This document shows positions 1 to 7,908 of a DNA stretch of 64,000 nucleotides, one piece after another; position 1 is the stretch's first letter; each line of letters starts with the position of its first letter. The position numbers and the translations under genes are program-made. This stretch comes from Micavibrio sp. UBA7689 (GTDB lineage Bacteria > Pseudomonadota > Alphaproteobacteria > Micavibrionales > Micavibrionaceae). The stretch spans positions 27,098 through 91,097 of the forward strand of contig DLGR01000017.1 in NCBI GenBank assembly GCA_002482805.1, given 5' to 3'. Below the pieces are notes generated by a model. That model did not search any database, was not told the origin of the DNA, and saw only the letters and a list, made by a program, of their open reading frames with translations.

Positions 1-764
1 TTTTCGCCGTAGGTCAGATATTTATGGCCTGCCTTTTTGCAGATTTCCTGCAGCTTTTCGCAATATTCGTCATCGGCGTTCAGCACGGCTGTGCCTTGGC
101 GTTCTAACACATCCGAAAAGAGACGTGCTTTGGATGCAAAATATTTTTCCATCGTTTCATGGTAATCGAGATGGTCGCGCGAAAGATTGGTGTAACCAGC
201 TACCGTTACACGCACGCCATCGAGCCTGTATTGATCCAGCCCGTGGCTTGACGCCTCCATGGCGAGATGCGTGACACCCACCGCCGCAAGATCGGCGAGT
301 TCTGCATGGAGCGAAACCGTATCAGGCGTGGTGAGAGAGCCGGAACGCGTAATGCCATTGGTTACCACACCCAATGTTCCCAGCGAGGCAGAGTTCGTAA
401 TGCCGAACAAATTCCAGAGTTGCTGCGTGAAAGAAACCGTGGAGGTCTTACCGCTCGTCCCCGTTACCGCCGCGATGACATCAGGCTGGAGTTTGTAAAA
501 GCAGGATGCGATGCGGGAGAGTTCTTTTCTGGGGTTTTCTTCTTCGAGCAAGACGACATCGCTGCCTTCTGGCAGTTTCGTGCCTTTGGGCGCAACAATC
601 GCGACCGCACCATGCATGATGGCATCTTCCACGAATTTTGAACCGTCGAGTTTGCTTCCCGGGATAGCCGCGAACAAATAGCCCTTCTTCACCTGACGCG
701 AATCCGCGGTGATGCCTGTGATCTCCATATCGCGCGGAGTATTAGTGAGCTGCGAGAGCTGCAA
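1..764 (-). CDS. murE: UDP-N-acetylmuramyl-tripeptide synthetase MurE, N-terminal part (cut by window edge)
   Basis: Adds meso-diaminopimelate to UDP-MurNAc-L-Ala-D-Glu in cytoplasmic peptidoglycan precursor synthesis. The visible N-terminal part of about 254 residues shows the Mur ligase features: ITADSR near the start, the ATP-binding loop GTSGKTS, SLGTLG and TTPDT of the UDP-MurNAc site, EASSHGL, and NLSRDHLDYH. The C-terminal end lies before position 1. I chose a TTG start at 764 because AAGGAG lies about 7 bases upstream of it inside the ftsI end. The first in-frame ATG (728) is 12 codons later and has no such site. The gene overlaps ftsI by 23 bases, which suggests translational coupling in the division and cell wall operon. 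Confidence 0.93.
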   Translation of the reverse strand, partial: MQLSQLTNTPRDMEITGITADSRQVKKGYLFAAIPGSKLDGSKFVEDAIMHGAVAIVAPKGTKLPEGSDVVLLEEENPRKELSRIASCFYKLQPDVIAAVTGTSGKTSTVSFTQQLWNLFGITNSASLGTLGVVTNGITRSGSLTTPDTVSLHAELADLAAVGVTHLAMEASSHGLDQYRLDGVRVTVAGYTNLSRDHLDYHETMEKYFASKARLFSDVLERQGTAVLNADDEYCEKLQEICKKAGHKYLTYGE

Positions 765-2481
765 GCTGCTTCTCCTTTGCTATCTCTTCTTTGGATTTAA
801 CGTAGGCATCGAGCGTGCCGCCGAGTTCGTCGCTGTCCTGCGGCTTGATGCCTTCAATTGCAACGATGGATTCAATGACTTTTTTAACAGCCGGTGCGGC
901 AACCCAACCCGCCGTGGCGTAACCGTAACTTTCTTTGTTGCCTTTGGGTTCATCCACCAGAATGTAAACCGCGTATTTGGGATTTTCTGCCGGGAAGAAC
1001 GCCATGAAGGAAGAGCGCAGTTTGTTTTGATCGTATTTTCCGCCGGAATCTTTTTCTGCCGTGCCCGTTTTGCCGCCGACATTGTAACCCGCCACATCGG
1101 CCTTGCCGCCCGTACCGTCTGTAACAACAAGACGCATCAATTGGCGCATGCGGTGCGCGGTTTTTTCGGAGACGACGCGGACGGAATTGCCCTTGTCTTT
1201 TTTAAGTGTTTTATCCAGCACCAAAGTGGGTTTTACCAAAATTCCGCCGTTCATAATCGAAGCCGACGCGGTAACAAGCTGCAAGGGCGATACGGCAATA
1301 CCGTGGCCGAAAGCCGCCGTCATTGTGTTGATTTCTTTCCATGGCTTTGGAATAAGCGGTGCGCCGACTTCGGGGATTTCTATATCAGGGGCTTTGAACA
1401 AACCGAGATCGGAGAGGAAATTCTGGAATTGTTCGGTGCCCACCTGCTGCGCCATTTTGACAGAGCCTATGTTGGAGGAATGCATGAATACTTCGGGGAG
1501 CGTCATGACGCGCTTTTCGGGGTGATAGTCGCTGATGGTGAAGCGGCCCACCTTTAAAGGTTTTGTCGCATCATAAGTTGCGCTCATACCTGCGCCCGCG
1601 TTTTCGATAGCGGCGGCGGTGGTGAAAATTTTAAACGTGGAACCCGGTTCGAACACGCCGAGCGTCAGGCGGTTGAACATCGTGTTTTTGTCTTTGTCGT
1701 TTACTTTGTGCGGATCAAAATCGGGCAAAGAGACAGCAGCCAGAATTTCACCCGTATTTACATTCATCACCACGCCCGCGCCTGCGACCGCGTTGAATTT
1801 TTTGATAGCGTTGGCGGTTTCGCGGCGGAGGGCATGCTGGACGCGTACATCGATGGTGGTCATCAACGGTTCGCCGCTTTCCATCAGAAGCTTGTCAAAG
1901 CCTGCTTCCAGACCTCCGAGGCCGCGATCATCCGTGTTTGTGAAACCAACCACATGCGCGGCCAGCGGGCCTTGCGGATATAGGCGGCGTTCTTCTTCCA
2001 TGAAAGACAAACCCGGATGACCGAGATAAAGGATTTTATATTGATCGTCCGGCGTCATGTTGCGTTTGATCCACACGAAACGGCGCGCTTCCTGCAGTTT
2101 CTTCAGCGTTTCGCCGTAAGTGAGCTCGGGAAAGATTTTTACGAGGTCTTTGGCAACGATTTGTTTATCCGGGATCAGTTCAGGGTCGGCAGCAAGTGAT
2201 GCAGTTTTGAGCGAGCGCGCGAGAATAATGCCGTTACGGTCCAGAATATCGGCGCGGTGCGCGGTTTTCTTCTGTACGGGTTCGGCTTCCAACATCGAAA
2301 CCGTTTCTTCGCCTTTTTTCATTTCACCTTGAATGATGGTGAGATCAACAATGCGTGCCGCTACAACAATATAGGTGAGGATAAAAAACAGCGAGAGCAA
2401 CATCAGGCGCGAGCGCGCCATATCGAGGACAGAACGTTTTTGTCCAGAAACTTGAATTTTGGCGCGGTTGAAATTATTCAC
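742..2481 (-). CDS. ftsI: Peptidoglycan D,D-transpeptidase FtsI (PBP3)
   Basis: Septal transpeptidase that cross-links peptidoglycan at the division site, anchored in the inner membrane. One transmembrane helix lies at about residues 25-45, followed by the dimerisation domain and the penicillin-binding domain. The catalytic motifs are present: STFK at 281-284, SSN at 335-337 and KTGT at 471-474. The length of 579 residues is normal for class B PBPs. It overlaps the upstream ftsL-like gene by 8 bases and the downstream murE by 23 bases, so it is one tightly packed transcription unit. Confidence 0.95.
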   Translation of the reverse strand: MNNFNRAKIQVSGQKRSVLDMARSRLMLLSLFFILTYIVVAARIVDLTIIQGEMKKGEETVSMLEAEPVQKKTAHRADILDRNGIILARSLKTASLAADPELIPDKQIVAKDLVKIFPELTYGETLKKLQEARRFVWIKRNMTPDDQYKILYLGHPGLSFMEEERRLYPQGPLAAHVVGFTNTDDRGLGGLEAGFDKLLMESGEPLMTTIDVRVQHALRRETANAIKKFNAVAGAGVVMNVNTGEILAAVSLPDFDPHKVNDKDKNTMFNRLTLGVFEPGSTFKIFTTAAAIENAGAGMSATYDATKPLKVGRFTISDYHPEKRVMTLPEVFMHSSNIGSVKMAQQVGTEQFQNFLSDLGLFKAPDIEIPEVGAPLIPKPWKEINTMTAAFGHGIAVSPLQLVTASASIMNGGILVKPTLVLDKTLKKDKGNSVRVVSEKTAHRMRQLMRLVVTDGTGGKADVAGYNVGGKTGTAEKDSGGKYDQNKLRSSFMAFFPAENPKYAVYILVDEPKGNKESYGYATAGWVAAPAVKKVIESIVAIEGIKPQDSDELGGTLDAYVKSKEEIAKEKQLAALAAH

Positions 2482-2935
2482 CCGTGCCTCCGTCCAAGCT
2501 TTCGATCAGTTTATCAAAGCTTTGTTTGTCTGCCTTCGAAGGTGAAATGATTTCGGCCTTCATCGGGATAGATTTTTGCTGTGGCGGTTTGGCAGGGGCT
2601 TGCGCGGATACTTCCTGCGCCAATTCGGGATTGTAGGGAATGACCAGCGGGCTTGGTTCGGGAATATCTTTAACCTGCTTGACGACTTCCGTCGCGGAGG
2701 GCAATTCCATGCCGAGATGTTCGACGGCCATTTTTTCCAAACGCTGCGGACGGTTCAGGTAATCCCATTCCACGCCGAGAACGCGCACGGTTTCCGTTTC
2801 CTGCGCGAGATTCTTTTTGAGTTCACCCAGTTGATCTTCTTTTTGTTGCACGGCTTGCGATGTCCAGAACAACAGCACGCCGAACACGGTTGCGACGACC
2901 AGAGAAAGAAGATTGGAAATGCGGAATAATCTCAT
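2474..2935 (-). CDS. ftsL: FtsL-like cell division protein
   Basis: A bitopic division protein of 153 residues. It has a short cytoplasmic start, one transmembrane helix at about residues 9-28, then a periplasmic coiled coil rich in Gln, Glu and Lys. The segment WDYLNRPQRLEKMA is typical of the FtsL family, which joins FtsB and FtsQ to activate FtsWI. The Pro-rich C-terminal third is poorly conserved. Assignment rests on the motif and on its place between rsmH and ftsI; it overlaps both neighbours by a few bases. Confidence 0.85.
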   Translation of the reverse strand: MRLFRISNLLSLVVATVFGVLLFWTSQAVQQKEDQLGELKKNLAQETETVRVLGVEWDYLNRPQRLEKMAVEHLGMELPSATEVVKQVKDIPEPSPLVIPYNPELAQEVSAQAPAKPPQQKSIPMKAEIISPSKADKQSFDKLIESLDGGTGE

Positions 2936-3855
2936 GCGTCCCCTCTTCTGATGGCGCCGCGCAGGCGGGCGGAACGGGAACGGGGATTATGGGAGGTTTC
3001 GGATTCGGAAGGATCGAGGGGTTTTTTCGGAGAGAGGGTGAAGGTGGGGTCCGCTTCTTTGGGACCGAGGGGGAGGTATTTGGACACGTTCGGGGTTTTG
3101 CCCGCACGTTCGTAGAGGAAGGATTTGACGATGCCGTCTTCGAGGGAGTGGAAGGAGACGACGACGAGGCGTCCGCCCTCTTTGAGGAGTTTTTCGGCCG
3201 CGACGAGGCCGCGTTCGAGTTCGCCGAGTTCATCGTTGACGGCGATGCGCAGCGCCTGAAACGTGCGGGTAGCTGGGTCGATCTTGTCTTTGGGAGATTT
3301 AAAAACAACTTCGCGGATGAGATCGGCCAGTTGCAAAGTGGTGGTGATGGGACGTCTTTCGACCACGGCGCGGGCGATATAACGGGATTTGCGTTCATCG
3401 CCGTATTTGTAAATGAGATTGGCGAGGTCTTCTTCTTCCAGAGTGTTTATCAGATCGGCGGCGGTTTCGCCGGATGATGTATCCATGCGCATATCGAGCG
3501 GCGCATCGAAGCGGAAAGAGAAACCGCGTTGGGCTTCGTCGAATTGCATGGAAGACACGCCGACATCGAGAACGAAACCATCGATCTGCTCGTAGCCTGC
3601 GGCCTTGACCAGCTCCAGTGCGTCACCGAAGCGTCCGTGGATGAAGATCAAACGTTCGCCGAATTCATCCTTCATCGCATTGGCGCGTGAAATGGCGGCG
3701 GGGTCGCGGTCGATTGCAATCACCGTGCAGTCTGCGGATTCCAAAAACGCGCGGGTGTAACCCCCTGCCCCGAACGTGCCGTCGACATACACTTCACCGT
3801 CTTTGGGAGCGAGTGTCGCCAGAACTTCAGGCAGCATCACGGGGAAGTGGCTCAT
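2932..3855 (-). CDS. rsmH: 16S rRNA (cytosine(1402)-N(4))-methyltransferase RsmH
   Basis: SAM-dependent methyltransferase that modifies C1402 of 16S rRNA in the decoding centre. The 307 residues begin HFPVMLPEVL and carry the SAM loop DGTFGAGGYTRAFL, the DRDP motif, LDVGVSSMQFD, the RGFSF motif and VVSFHSLEDGIVK, all hallmarks of the family. It overlaps mraZ by 4 bases and ftsL by 4 bases, consistent with coupled translation in the mraZ-rsmH-ftsL order seen in most bacteria. Confidence 0.96.
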   Translation of the reverse strand: MSHFPVMLPEVLATLAPKDGEVYVDGTFGAGGYTRAFLESADCTVIAIDRDPAAISRANAMKDEFGERLIFIHGRFGDALELVKAAGYEQIDGFVLDVGVSSMQFDEAQRGFSFRFDAPLDMRMDTSSGETAADLINTLEEEDLANLIYKYGDERKSRYIARAVVERRPITTTLQLADLIREVVFKSPKDKIDPATRTFQALRIAVNDELGELERGLVAAEKLLKEGGRLVVVSFHSLEDGIVKSFLYERAGKTPNVSKYLPLGPKEADPTFTLSPKKPLDPSESETSHNPRSRSARLRGAIRRGDA

Positions 3856-4307
3856 GCGGCCTCTCCCTTCGGCAGTGTCAGGTTTTTGTCGCGCACATTG
3901 CGGCGCGCTTCGGTGCGGCGTTTTTCAAGTTCGGCGGCATCCCAGATTTGAAATTTGTTGCCCAAACCTACGAACGCGGCCTGTTCGACCACGCCCGCGA
4001 ATTGCATCAGATCCACGGGAAGAACAACGCGCCCTTCGCCATCGAACGCGAGTTGTACGGATTCGCCGAACACGGTGGTGGCGAGATCATCCTGCTCTGC
4101 GGAGAACAGATCAAAATTTTCAAGACGGCGGGAGATTTCTTCCATGTAGGACCACGCGAAACCTTCGAGCGCGGGGTGCGCATGGGAGCGGAACAGAACG
4201 ATTCCCTGAAACGCTTCGGCAGACAATTGATCGCGGAATTGGGCAGGCACGGAGACGCGTCCCTTCTTATCGACCTTATTGATATGCGTTGACAGAAACA
4301 GTGCCAT
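3852..4307 (-). CDS. mraZ: Transcriptional regulator MraZ
   Basis: AbrB-fold DNA-binding protein that autoregulates the division and cell wall cluster. The start at 4307 gives a 151-residue protein beginning MALFLSTHINKVDKKGRVSVP, as expected for the family; a longer reading frame to 4364 exists but adds 19 residues with no similarity. Two SpoVT/AbrB-like halves are visible, the second with EGRVVLPVDL. It is the first gene of the minus-strand cluster and its likely own operator lies just upstream at 4375-4409. Confidence 0.93.
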   Translation of the reverse strand: MALFLSTHINKVDKKGRVSVPAQFRDQLSAEAFQGIVLFRSHAHPALEGFAWSYMEEISRRLENFDLFSAEQDDLATTVFGESVQLAFDGEGRVVLPVDLMQFAGVVEQAAFVGLGNKFQIWDAAELEKRRTEARRNVRDKNLTLPKGEAA

Positions 4308-4374
4308 GCAGCGTGCGGAAGTCCTTGGAAACCGATGTGTGAAGAAACCCGAGAAAGCCCACACCGTTCCTTAA

Positions 4375-4409
4375 TGGTATAGCATGGATATTTATGGGAT
4401 AGCATGGGT
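4375..4409 (-). promoter_or_regulatory. MraZ box: four TGG[GTA]N direct repeats at 10-bp spacing
   Basis: On the plus strand TGGTA (4375), TGGAT (4385), TGGGA (4395) and TGGGT (4405) recur with exactly 10-base periodicity. MraZ is known to bind several TGGGN repeats separated by 5-base spacers upstream of mraZ. The box sits 68-102 bases upstream of the chosen mraZ start, which fits an autoregulatory operator of this cluster. The two mraZ-distal units match the consensus best. Confidence 0.75.
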
Positions 4410-4662
4410 TTTGGGGCTTGAGCAACGCCGCGTAGCGATTTCCACAGACTCCTCCACAGGAAATACGCACATCTGTGGATATCTCTGTTTGTTCCCGGGT
4501 TATATACAAGCTTATTATAATATGATATTATTGTTATATTTCAATTAGTTATGAGAAAACCTAATTATTTATGAAAAAAACCTTGCTCGTTGTAAATTGT
4601 TATGGTAACTCTATGCACACTTAGCAACTTAATACTCAATGTGTGTGTGGGGAGTATAACTA
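4410..4662. other. Non-coding stretch with TCCACAG repeats and a very AT-rich block
   Basis: The gap between mraZ and the next gene is about 350 bases. Next to the MraZ box there are three TCCACAG-type words at about 4441-4480, one inside ATATCCACA (minus strand), one base from the DnaA box consensus TTATCCACA. They are followed by a strongly AT-rich block (about 4500-4600), which should contain the promoters of the two divergent transcripts. I see no open reading frame of merit here. Confidence 0.5.
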
Positions 4663-4806
4663 ATGCTTATGATACTGATCGTCATGGCGCTTGCCGTGAG
4701 TGGTGGACTGTATGTGGGAACTATAGCTTTTTCTGCTTACCAATCCGCTGAACTCGACAAAGCCATATCGCTGTTTCAAAAAGCCGGTTTTATTAATCTG
4801 GCTTAA
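4663..4806 (+). CDS. Small single-pass membrane protein, 47 residues, unknown
   Basis: A short reading frame beginning MLMILIVMALAVSGGLYVG and ending INLA. It has one hydrophobic segment over residues 2-24 and a short polar tail. GGGGAG lies about 9 bases upstream of the ATG, and a strong intrinsic terminator follows 22 bases after the stop, so it looks like a complete monocistronic unit. I do not recognise the family. It could be a small membrane stress or regulatory peptide; no function is claimed. Confidence 0.6.
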   Translation: MLMILIVMALAVSGGLYVGTIAFSAYQSAELDKAISLFQKAGFINLA

Positions 4807-4827
4807 GAAACAAAGACTTATGAAAGT

Positions 4828-4866
4828 AAAACAGCCCGTCCCTGAAATTGGTGCGGGCTGTTTTAT
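4828..4866 (+). terminator. Rho-independent terminator
   Basis: Inverted repeat AAAACAGCCCG (4828-4838) / CGGGCTGTTTT (4854-4864) with a 15-base loop, followed by a T-rich run. It ends the transcript of the 47-residue membrane protein. The symmetric A and T flanks could also let it work on the opposite strand. Confidence 0.85.
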
Positions 4867-4955
4867 TTGGATTTGCTTTTTAAATTTACAAAAATAACAA
4901 ACGGGCCTAATTTCCCGTTTCTATAAACAATAAGAATAATACGGGTGTGAGAGAT

Positions 4956-5480
4956 ATGAATAAAGTTACCAACGAGGCGCCTTTGCACGCCTTCATGCAG
5001 AGAAATGTCCCCATAGATGAATGCGGAGCCGAACTGGGCCGATTGGTGGTCACATACGGCAGCAATATGTGCCTGCGCGTAGCCTGCGAGCATCTTCGCG
5101 GCGGCATTGCATCCCTCCTCATCAATGCGGATGCCGATGCCCATCAGGAAGTCACCTTCGCCATCAAAGATAGCGTTATGAAGGGAAGCCTTGTCGACCT
5201 GACCATCGAAAGCGCGCGCCAGCGCGGCGAGGAATGCCCCAAAGGTCTGGTTAAACTTTTGCTGGGCCGCGGCGTCAAGGCACATCCGGATTGCGACAAT
5301 GAAATCGTCGTGCGTTATCGCACCATCGATTCCCCCGCTCCTAAATTCGATAGTGCGGCAGAGGGAAGAACAGTGGTTGAGATGCTGAAAGAATTAGGCG
5401 TAAAGACCGCGGCATTGGCATTTCGCACCGTCGGCATGGCCAGCCCGTTCTCCCAAAGCAATGATTTAAAAATAAACTAG
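4956..5480 (+). CDS. Hypothetical protein, 174 residues
   Basis: I do not recognise this protein. It is soluble, without signal peptide or membrane segment, and has five Cys residues. A short segment, GLVKLLLGRGVKAHPD, resembles an ankyrin helix-turn-helix unit, but one weak repeat is not enough for a call. The ATG at 4956 was preferred to a GTG at 4947 because GAGAG lies just ahead of it. The stop codon at 5478-5480 touches the 3' end of the RNase P RNA gene on the other strand, leaving no room for a terminator between them. Confidence 0.7.
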   Translation: MNKVTNEAPLHAFMQRNVPIDECGAELGRLVVTYGSNMCLRVACEHLRGGIASLLINADADAHQEVTFAIKDSVMKGSLVDLTIESARQRGEECPKGLVKLLLGRGVKAHPDCDNEIVVRYRTIDSPAPKFDSAAEGRTVVEMLKELGVKTAALAFRTVGMASPFSQSNDLKIN

Positions 5481-5846
5481 CCGGAAGGCCTGTAAGCCGG
5501 GTTTTGTAATGGCTTGCGCCACCGACGACCATTCCTCTGCGATGTTTGTTGCCAAACACCTGTAGCAACCTACCCGAATGACGACCCCGGAAACGCGGGC
5601 ATGTGTCATTCCTATTTGGTCTTGCTTCCGGTGGGGTTTGCCATGCCGTCCTTGTTGCCAAGTCCGCGGTGCGCTCTTACCGCACCGTTTCGCCCTTACC
5701 TGATCCCTTGCGGGCCATCGGCGGTTTGTTTTCTGTTGCACTTTCCATCGGGTTGCCCCGTCCGGACGTTATCCGGCACCGTATTTCCGTGAAGCCCGGA
5801 CTTTCCTCGGCTTGCGCCGCGGCCGTCCAGCCTTCCGGCCAGTGGG
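5479..5846 (-). ncRNA. rnpB: RNase P RNA (class A)
   Basis: Catalytic RNA of ribonuclease P, which matures tRNA 5' ends. Read on the minus strand it holds the conserved blocks of bacterial class A RNase P RNA: GAGGAAAGTCCGGGC near the 5' end, ACAAACCGCCGATGGCCC, GGGATCAGGTAAGGGCGAAA, GCGGTAAGAGCGCACCGC, GACCAAATAGG, CGGGTAGG and AACCCGGCTTACA near the 3' end. Stem P1 is closed by GGCCGGAAGGC at the 5' side and GCCTTCCGGC at the 3' side. The ends are accurate to a few bases. Confidence 0.95.
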
Positions 5847-5855
5847 GGCGTTGTA

Positions 5856-6572
5856 TCACTTATTGAGATCGGGTTCAAGAAAATGCCCTGCAAGCAAGGC
5901 GTAGAGCCGAATTTTGGTAACGGAATCAGCCTCTCCCGCATGGCCGTTGACGAAGGCTTCGGGCACGAAATGGCGTTGAAAGGCCGTGATATTCTCGCGC
6001 AATTTGACCCGTGGGTCATAGCCGAAATCCAGCAGAGCACGTTCGATATTGATACCGCCCGCCTTCACCACATCGTCATCGGACGGATCAGGCCATGCGC
6101 CTATGCCGTGACGTGCCAATTCATGCCACGGGAAATATTCGCCGGGGTCTTGTTTGCGCGATGGCGCGATATCGGAATGACCCAGCACGTTTTCGAATTC
6201 GATTTCGTTGCGTGCCATGATATCGAGGCAAAGTTCATTGAGCGATTTCATCTGGTGCCCCGTGAAAGGACGATAGCCCCATTCATGCCCCGGGTTCACC
6301 AGTTCGATGCCGATGGAATGTGCATTGATGTCGTTTTGTCCGCGCCAGAAAGAATGACCCGCATGCCATGCACGCATGCTTTCATCCACATGCTGATACA
6401 CCGTGCCGTCTTCATCGACCGTGTAATGCGCGCTGACTTTCGCTTCGGGATCAATCAGGCGGTTGAGTGCGGCTTCCGCCTCTTCCATGCCCGTATAATG
6501 CAGAACGATCAGTGATGGCGTGACGCCTTTGCGGTCATCGAAATTAGGGGAAAGTTTGGGTTTAATCGTCAC
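5856..6572 (-). CDS. N-acetylmuramoyl-L-alanine amidase, AmpD/AmiD family
   Basis: Zinc amidase that cleaves the MurNAc to L-Ala bond in peptidoglycan or muropeptides. The Amidase_2 fold is evident: zinc ligands H25 (in LHYTG) and H132 (in GHSDIAP), the Asp of QDPG at about 142, and E90 in SIGIELVN. The last 80 residues look like a small peptidoglycan-binding helical domain, as in AmiD. No signal peptide is visible, so a cytoplasmic recycling role (AmpD-like) is possible despite the AmiD-like architecture. It overlaps the upstream MFS gene by 11 bases and is likely co-transcribed with it. Confidence 0.88.
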   Translation of the reverse strand: MTIKPKLSPNFDDRKGVTPSLIVLHYTGMEEAEAALNRLIDPEAKVSAHYTVDEDGTVYQHVDESMRAWHAGHSFWRGQNDINAHSIGIELVNPGHEWGYRPFTGHQMKSLNELCLDIMARNEIEFENVLGHSDIAPSRKQDPGEYFPWHELARHGIGAWPDPSDDDVVKAGGINIERALLDFGYDPRVKLRENITAFQRHFVPEAFVNGHAGEADSVTKIRLYALLAGHFLEPDLNK

Positions 6573-7866
6573 GGCGTTCCTCTACCATCAACAAAAGTCC
6601 CAGACCCAAAATCCAGAACAGAACGATTGTAAACATGCCCGCCTGTTGCAGGCCGTAATAATGCGTGGCGGCGGCATAGGCCAGCGGCCCCATGAACGCC
6701 ACCGATTTGCCCGTGAAGGCATACAAGCCATAGGTCTGCGCGACCATACCGGCAGGCGCCAAGCGTCCAGCCATCGTGCGCGATGCCGCCTGAACAGGAC
6801 CCATGAACAAACCGAGCAGCAGCGCCAGACCTGTGAAAACAAGTTTGTCATGGGCCATAAGCACCGCGGAACCTGCGACAATCAAACCGATAAGCGAAAT
6901 GGTGATGGTGCGTTTGGAGCCAATCTTGTCATCCAGATGGGCGAACAAAAATGCGCCTACGCCCGCCGTGACGTTTAGCCCGATGCCGAAAAACAGAATT
7001 TCGATGAAATCCATTTTGTAAACGCCGGCAGCATATAAACCGCCGACCGTGAAAAGTGTGTTGAGTCCATCACGATAAACAGCAGACGCCACCAGAAACT
7101 GCGCGAGGTTTTTGTGGTGTTTGACTTCACGCAGCGTGCGGCCGAGTTGTTTGAAGCCCGAGCGGATGGCTTCGCCCGTCGGCAGCGGCGAGCGTTCGAT
7201 ATCATGCGTCCAAATAAACATCGGGATCATGAAAACCAGGAACCACAGCGCGGCCAAAGGACCCGTGGCACGCACGTTGGCGGAATCCTGTCCGCTGACG
7301 CCGAACCATGGTTCCATATCGCCCACGCCCATTAAACCGAACAGCGCAAGCGCCAATGCAAGAAGGCCGCCAAGATAACCCAGACCCCACGCCCAGCCCG
7401 ACACACGACCTATCAGATGTTTGGGCGCCACGTGTGTGAGCATGGAGTTATAGAACACGATGCCGAGCTCGTAGCCGATATTGGCGACGATCACGCAGCC
7501 GAGAATGAATATGATGTTGCCTGCGCTTGCGACAGGCTGCGCGTACCAAAGCAGACCTGTGCCTAGGATGCAAAGAATGGACAGCCAGAAGATCCATGTC
7601 TTGCGGCGGCCGGAATGGTCGGCGATGGCACCGAAGACAGGACCCAGAACGGCGATGGCGATACCCGAGATGGCGATGGCGTAGCTCCACATCTGCGCGC
7701 CTTGGGTTTCATCCCCCACCATGCCGCGCGCGAAAAACACGCTGAACACGAAGGTGATGACGACGGTCGAGAACGCGGAGTTCGCCCAATCGTAGAGGCA
7801 CCATGCGAAGATGGATCTTTTCGCGCCTTGCGGGGCTATTTCTTGCGCTATTGCAGCATCGGCCAT
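6562..7866 (-). CDS. MFS transporter, UMF1/Atg22-like family
   Basis: A 434-residue permease with about 12 hydrophobic segments. The N-terminal motif WCLYDWANSAFSTVVITFVF is the signature of the UMF1 group of the major facilitator superfamily. Substrates of this group are poorly known; yeast Atg22 exports amino acids. Its close overlap with the amidase gene hints at a link with uptake of cell wall products, but that is inference from context only. It is divergent from msrA with a 42-base gap. Confidence 0.85.
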   Translation of the reverse strand: MADAAIAQEIAPQGAKRSIFAWCLYDWANSAFSTVVITFVFSVFFARGMVGDETQGAQMWSYAIAISGIAIAVLGPVFGAIADHSGRRKTWIFWLSILCILGTGLLWYAQPVASAGNIIFILGCVIVANIGYELGIVFYNSMLTHVAPKHLIGRVSGWAWGLGYLGGLLALALALFGLMGVGDMEPWFGVSGQDSANVRATGPLAALWFLVFMIPMFIWTHDIERSPLPTGEAIRSGFKQLGRTLREVKHHKNLAQFLVASAVYRDGLNTLFTVGGLYAAGVYKMDFIEILFFGIGLNVTAGVGAFLFAHLDDKIGSKRTITISLIGLIVAGSAVLMAHDKLVFTGLALLLGLFMGPVQAASRTMAGRLAPAGMVAQTYGLYAFTGKSVAFMGPLAYAAATHYYGLQQAGMFTIVLFWILGLGLLLMVEERRDD

Positions 7867-7908
7867 GTCTTGAAAGACTCCTTGAACAGCACCATATTAG
7901 ATCAAGAC

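Noticed and set aside
709..1557. Long plus-strand reading frame of 282 codons opposite ftsI
   Set aside because: It is a shadow of ftsI with unusual composition (many Phe, Arg, Cys) and no ribosome site; ftsI motifs on the minus strand are unambiguous.
4308..4364. N-terminal extension of mraZ from an ATG at 4364
   Set aside because: The extra 19 residues do not resemble MraZ, and the family begins at MALFLST.
4440..4620. Replication origin (oriC)
   Set aside because: Only one near-consensus DnaA box is visible and no dnaA, hemE or parAB is close by. Kept as a low-interest observation only.
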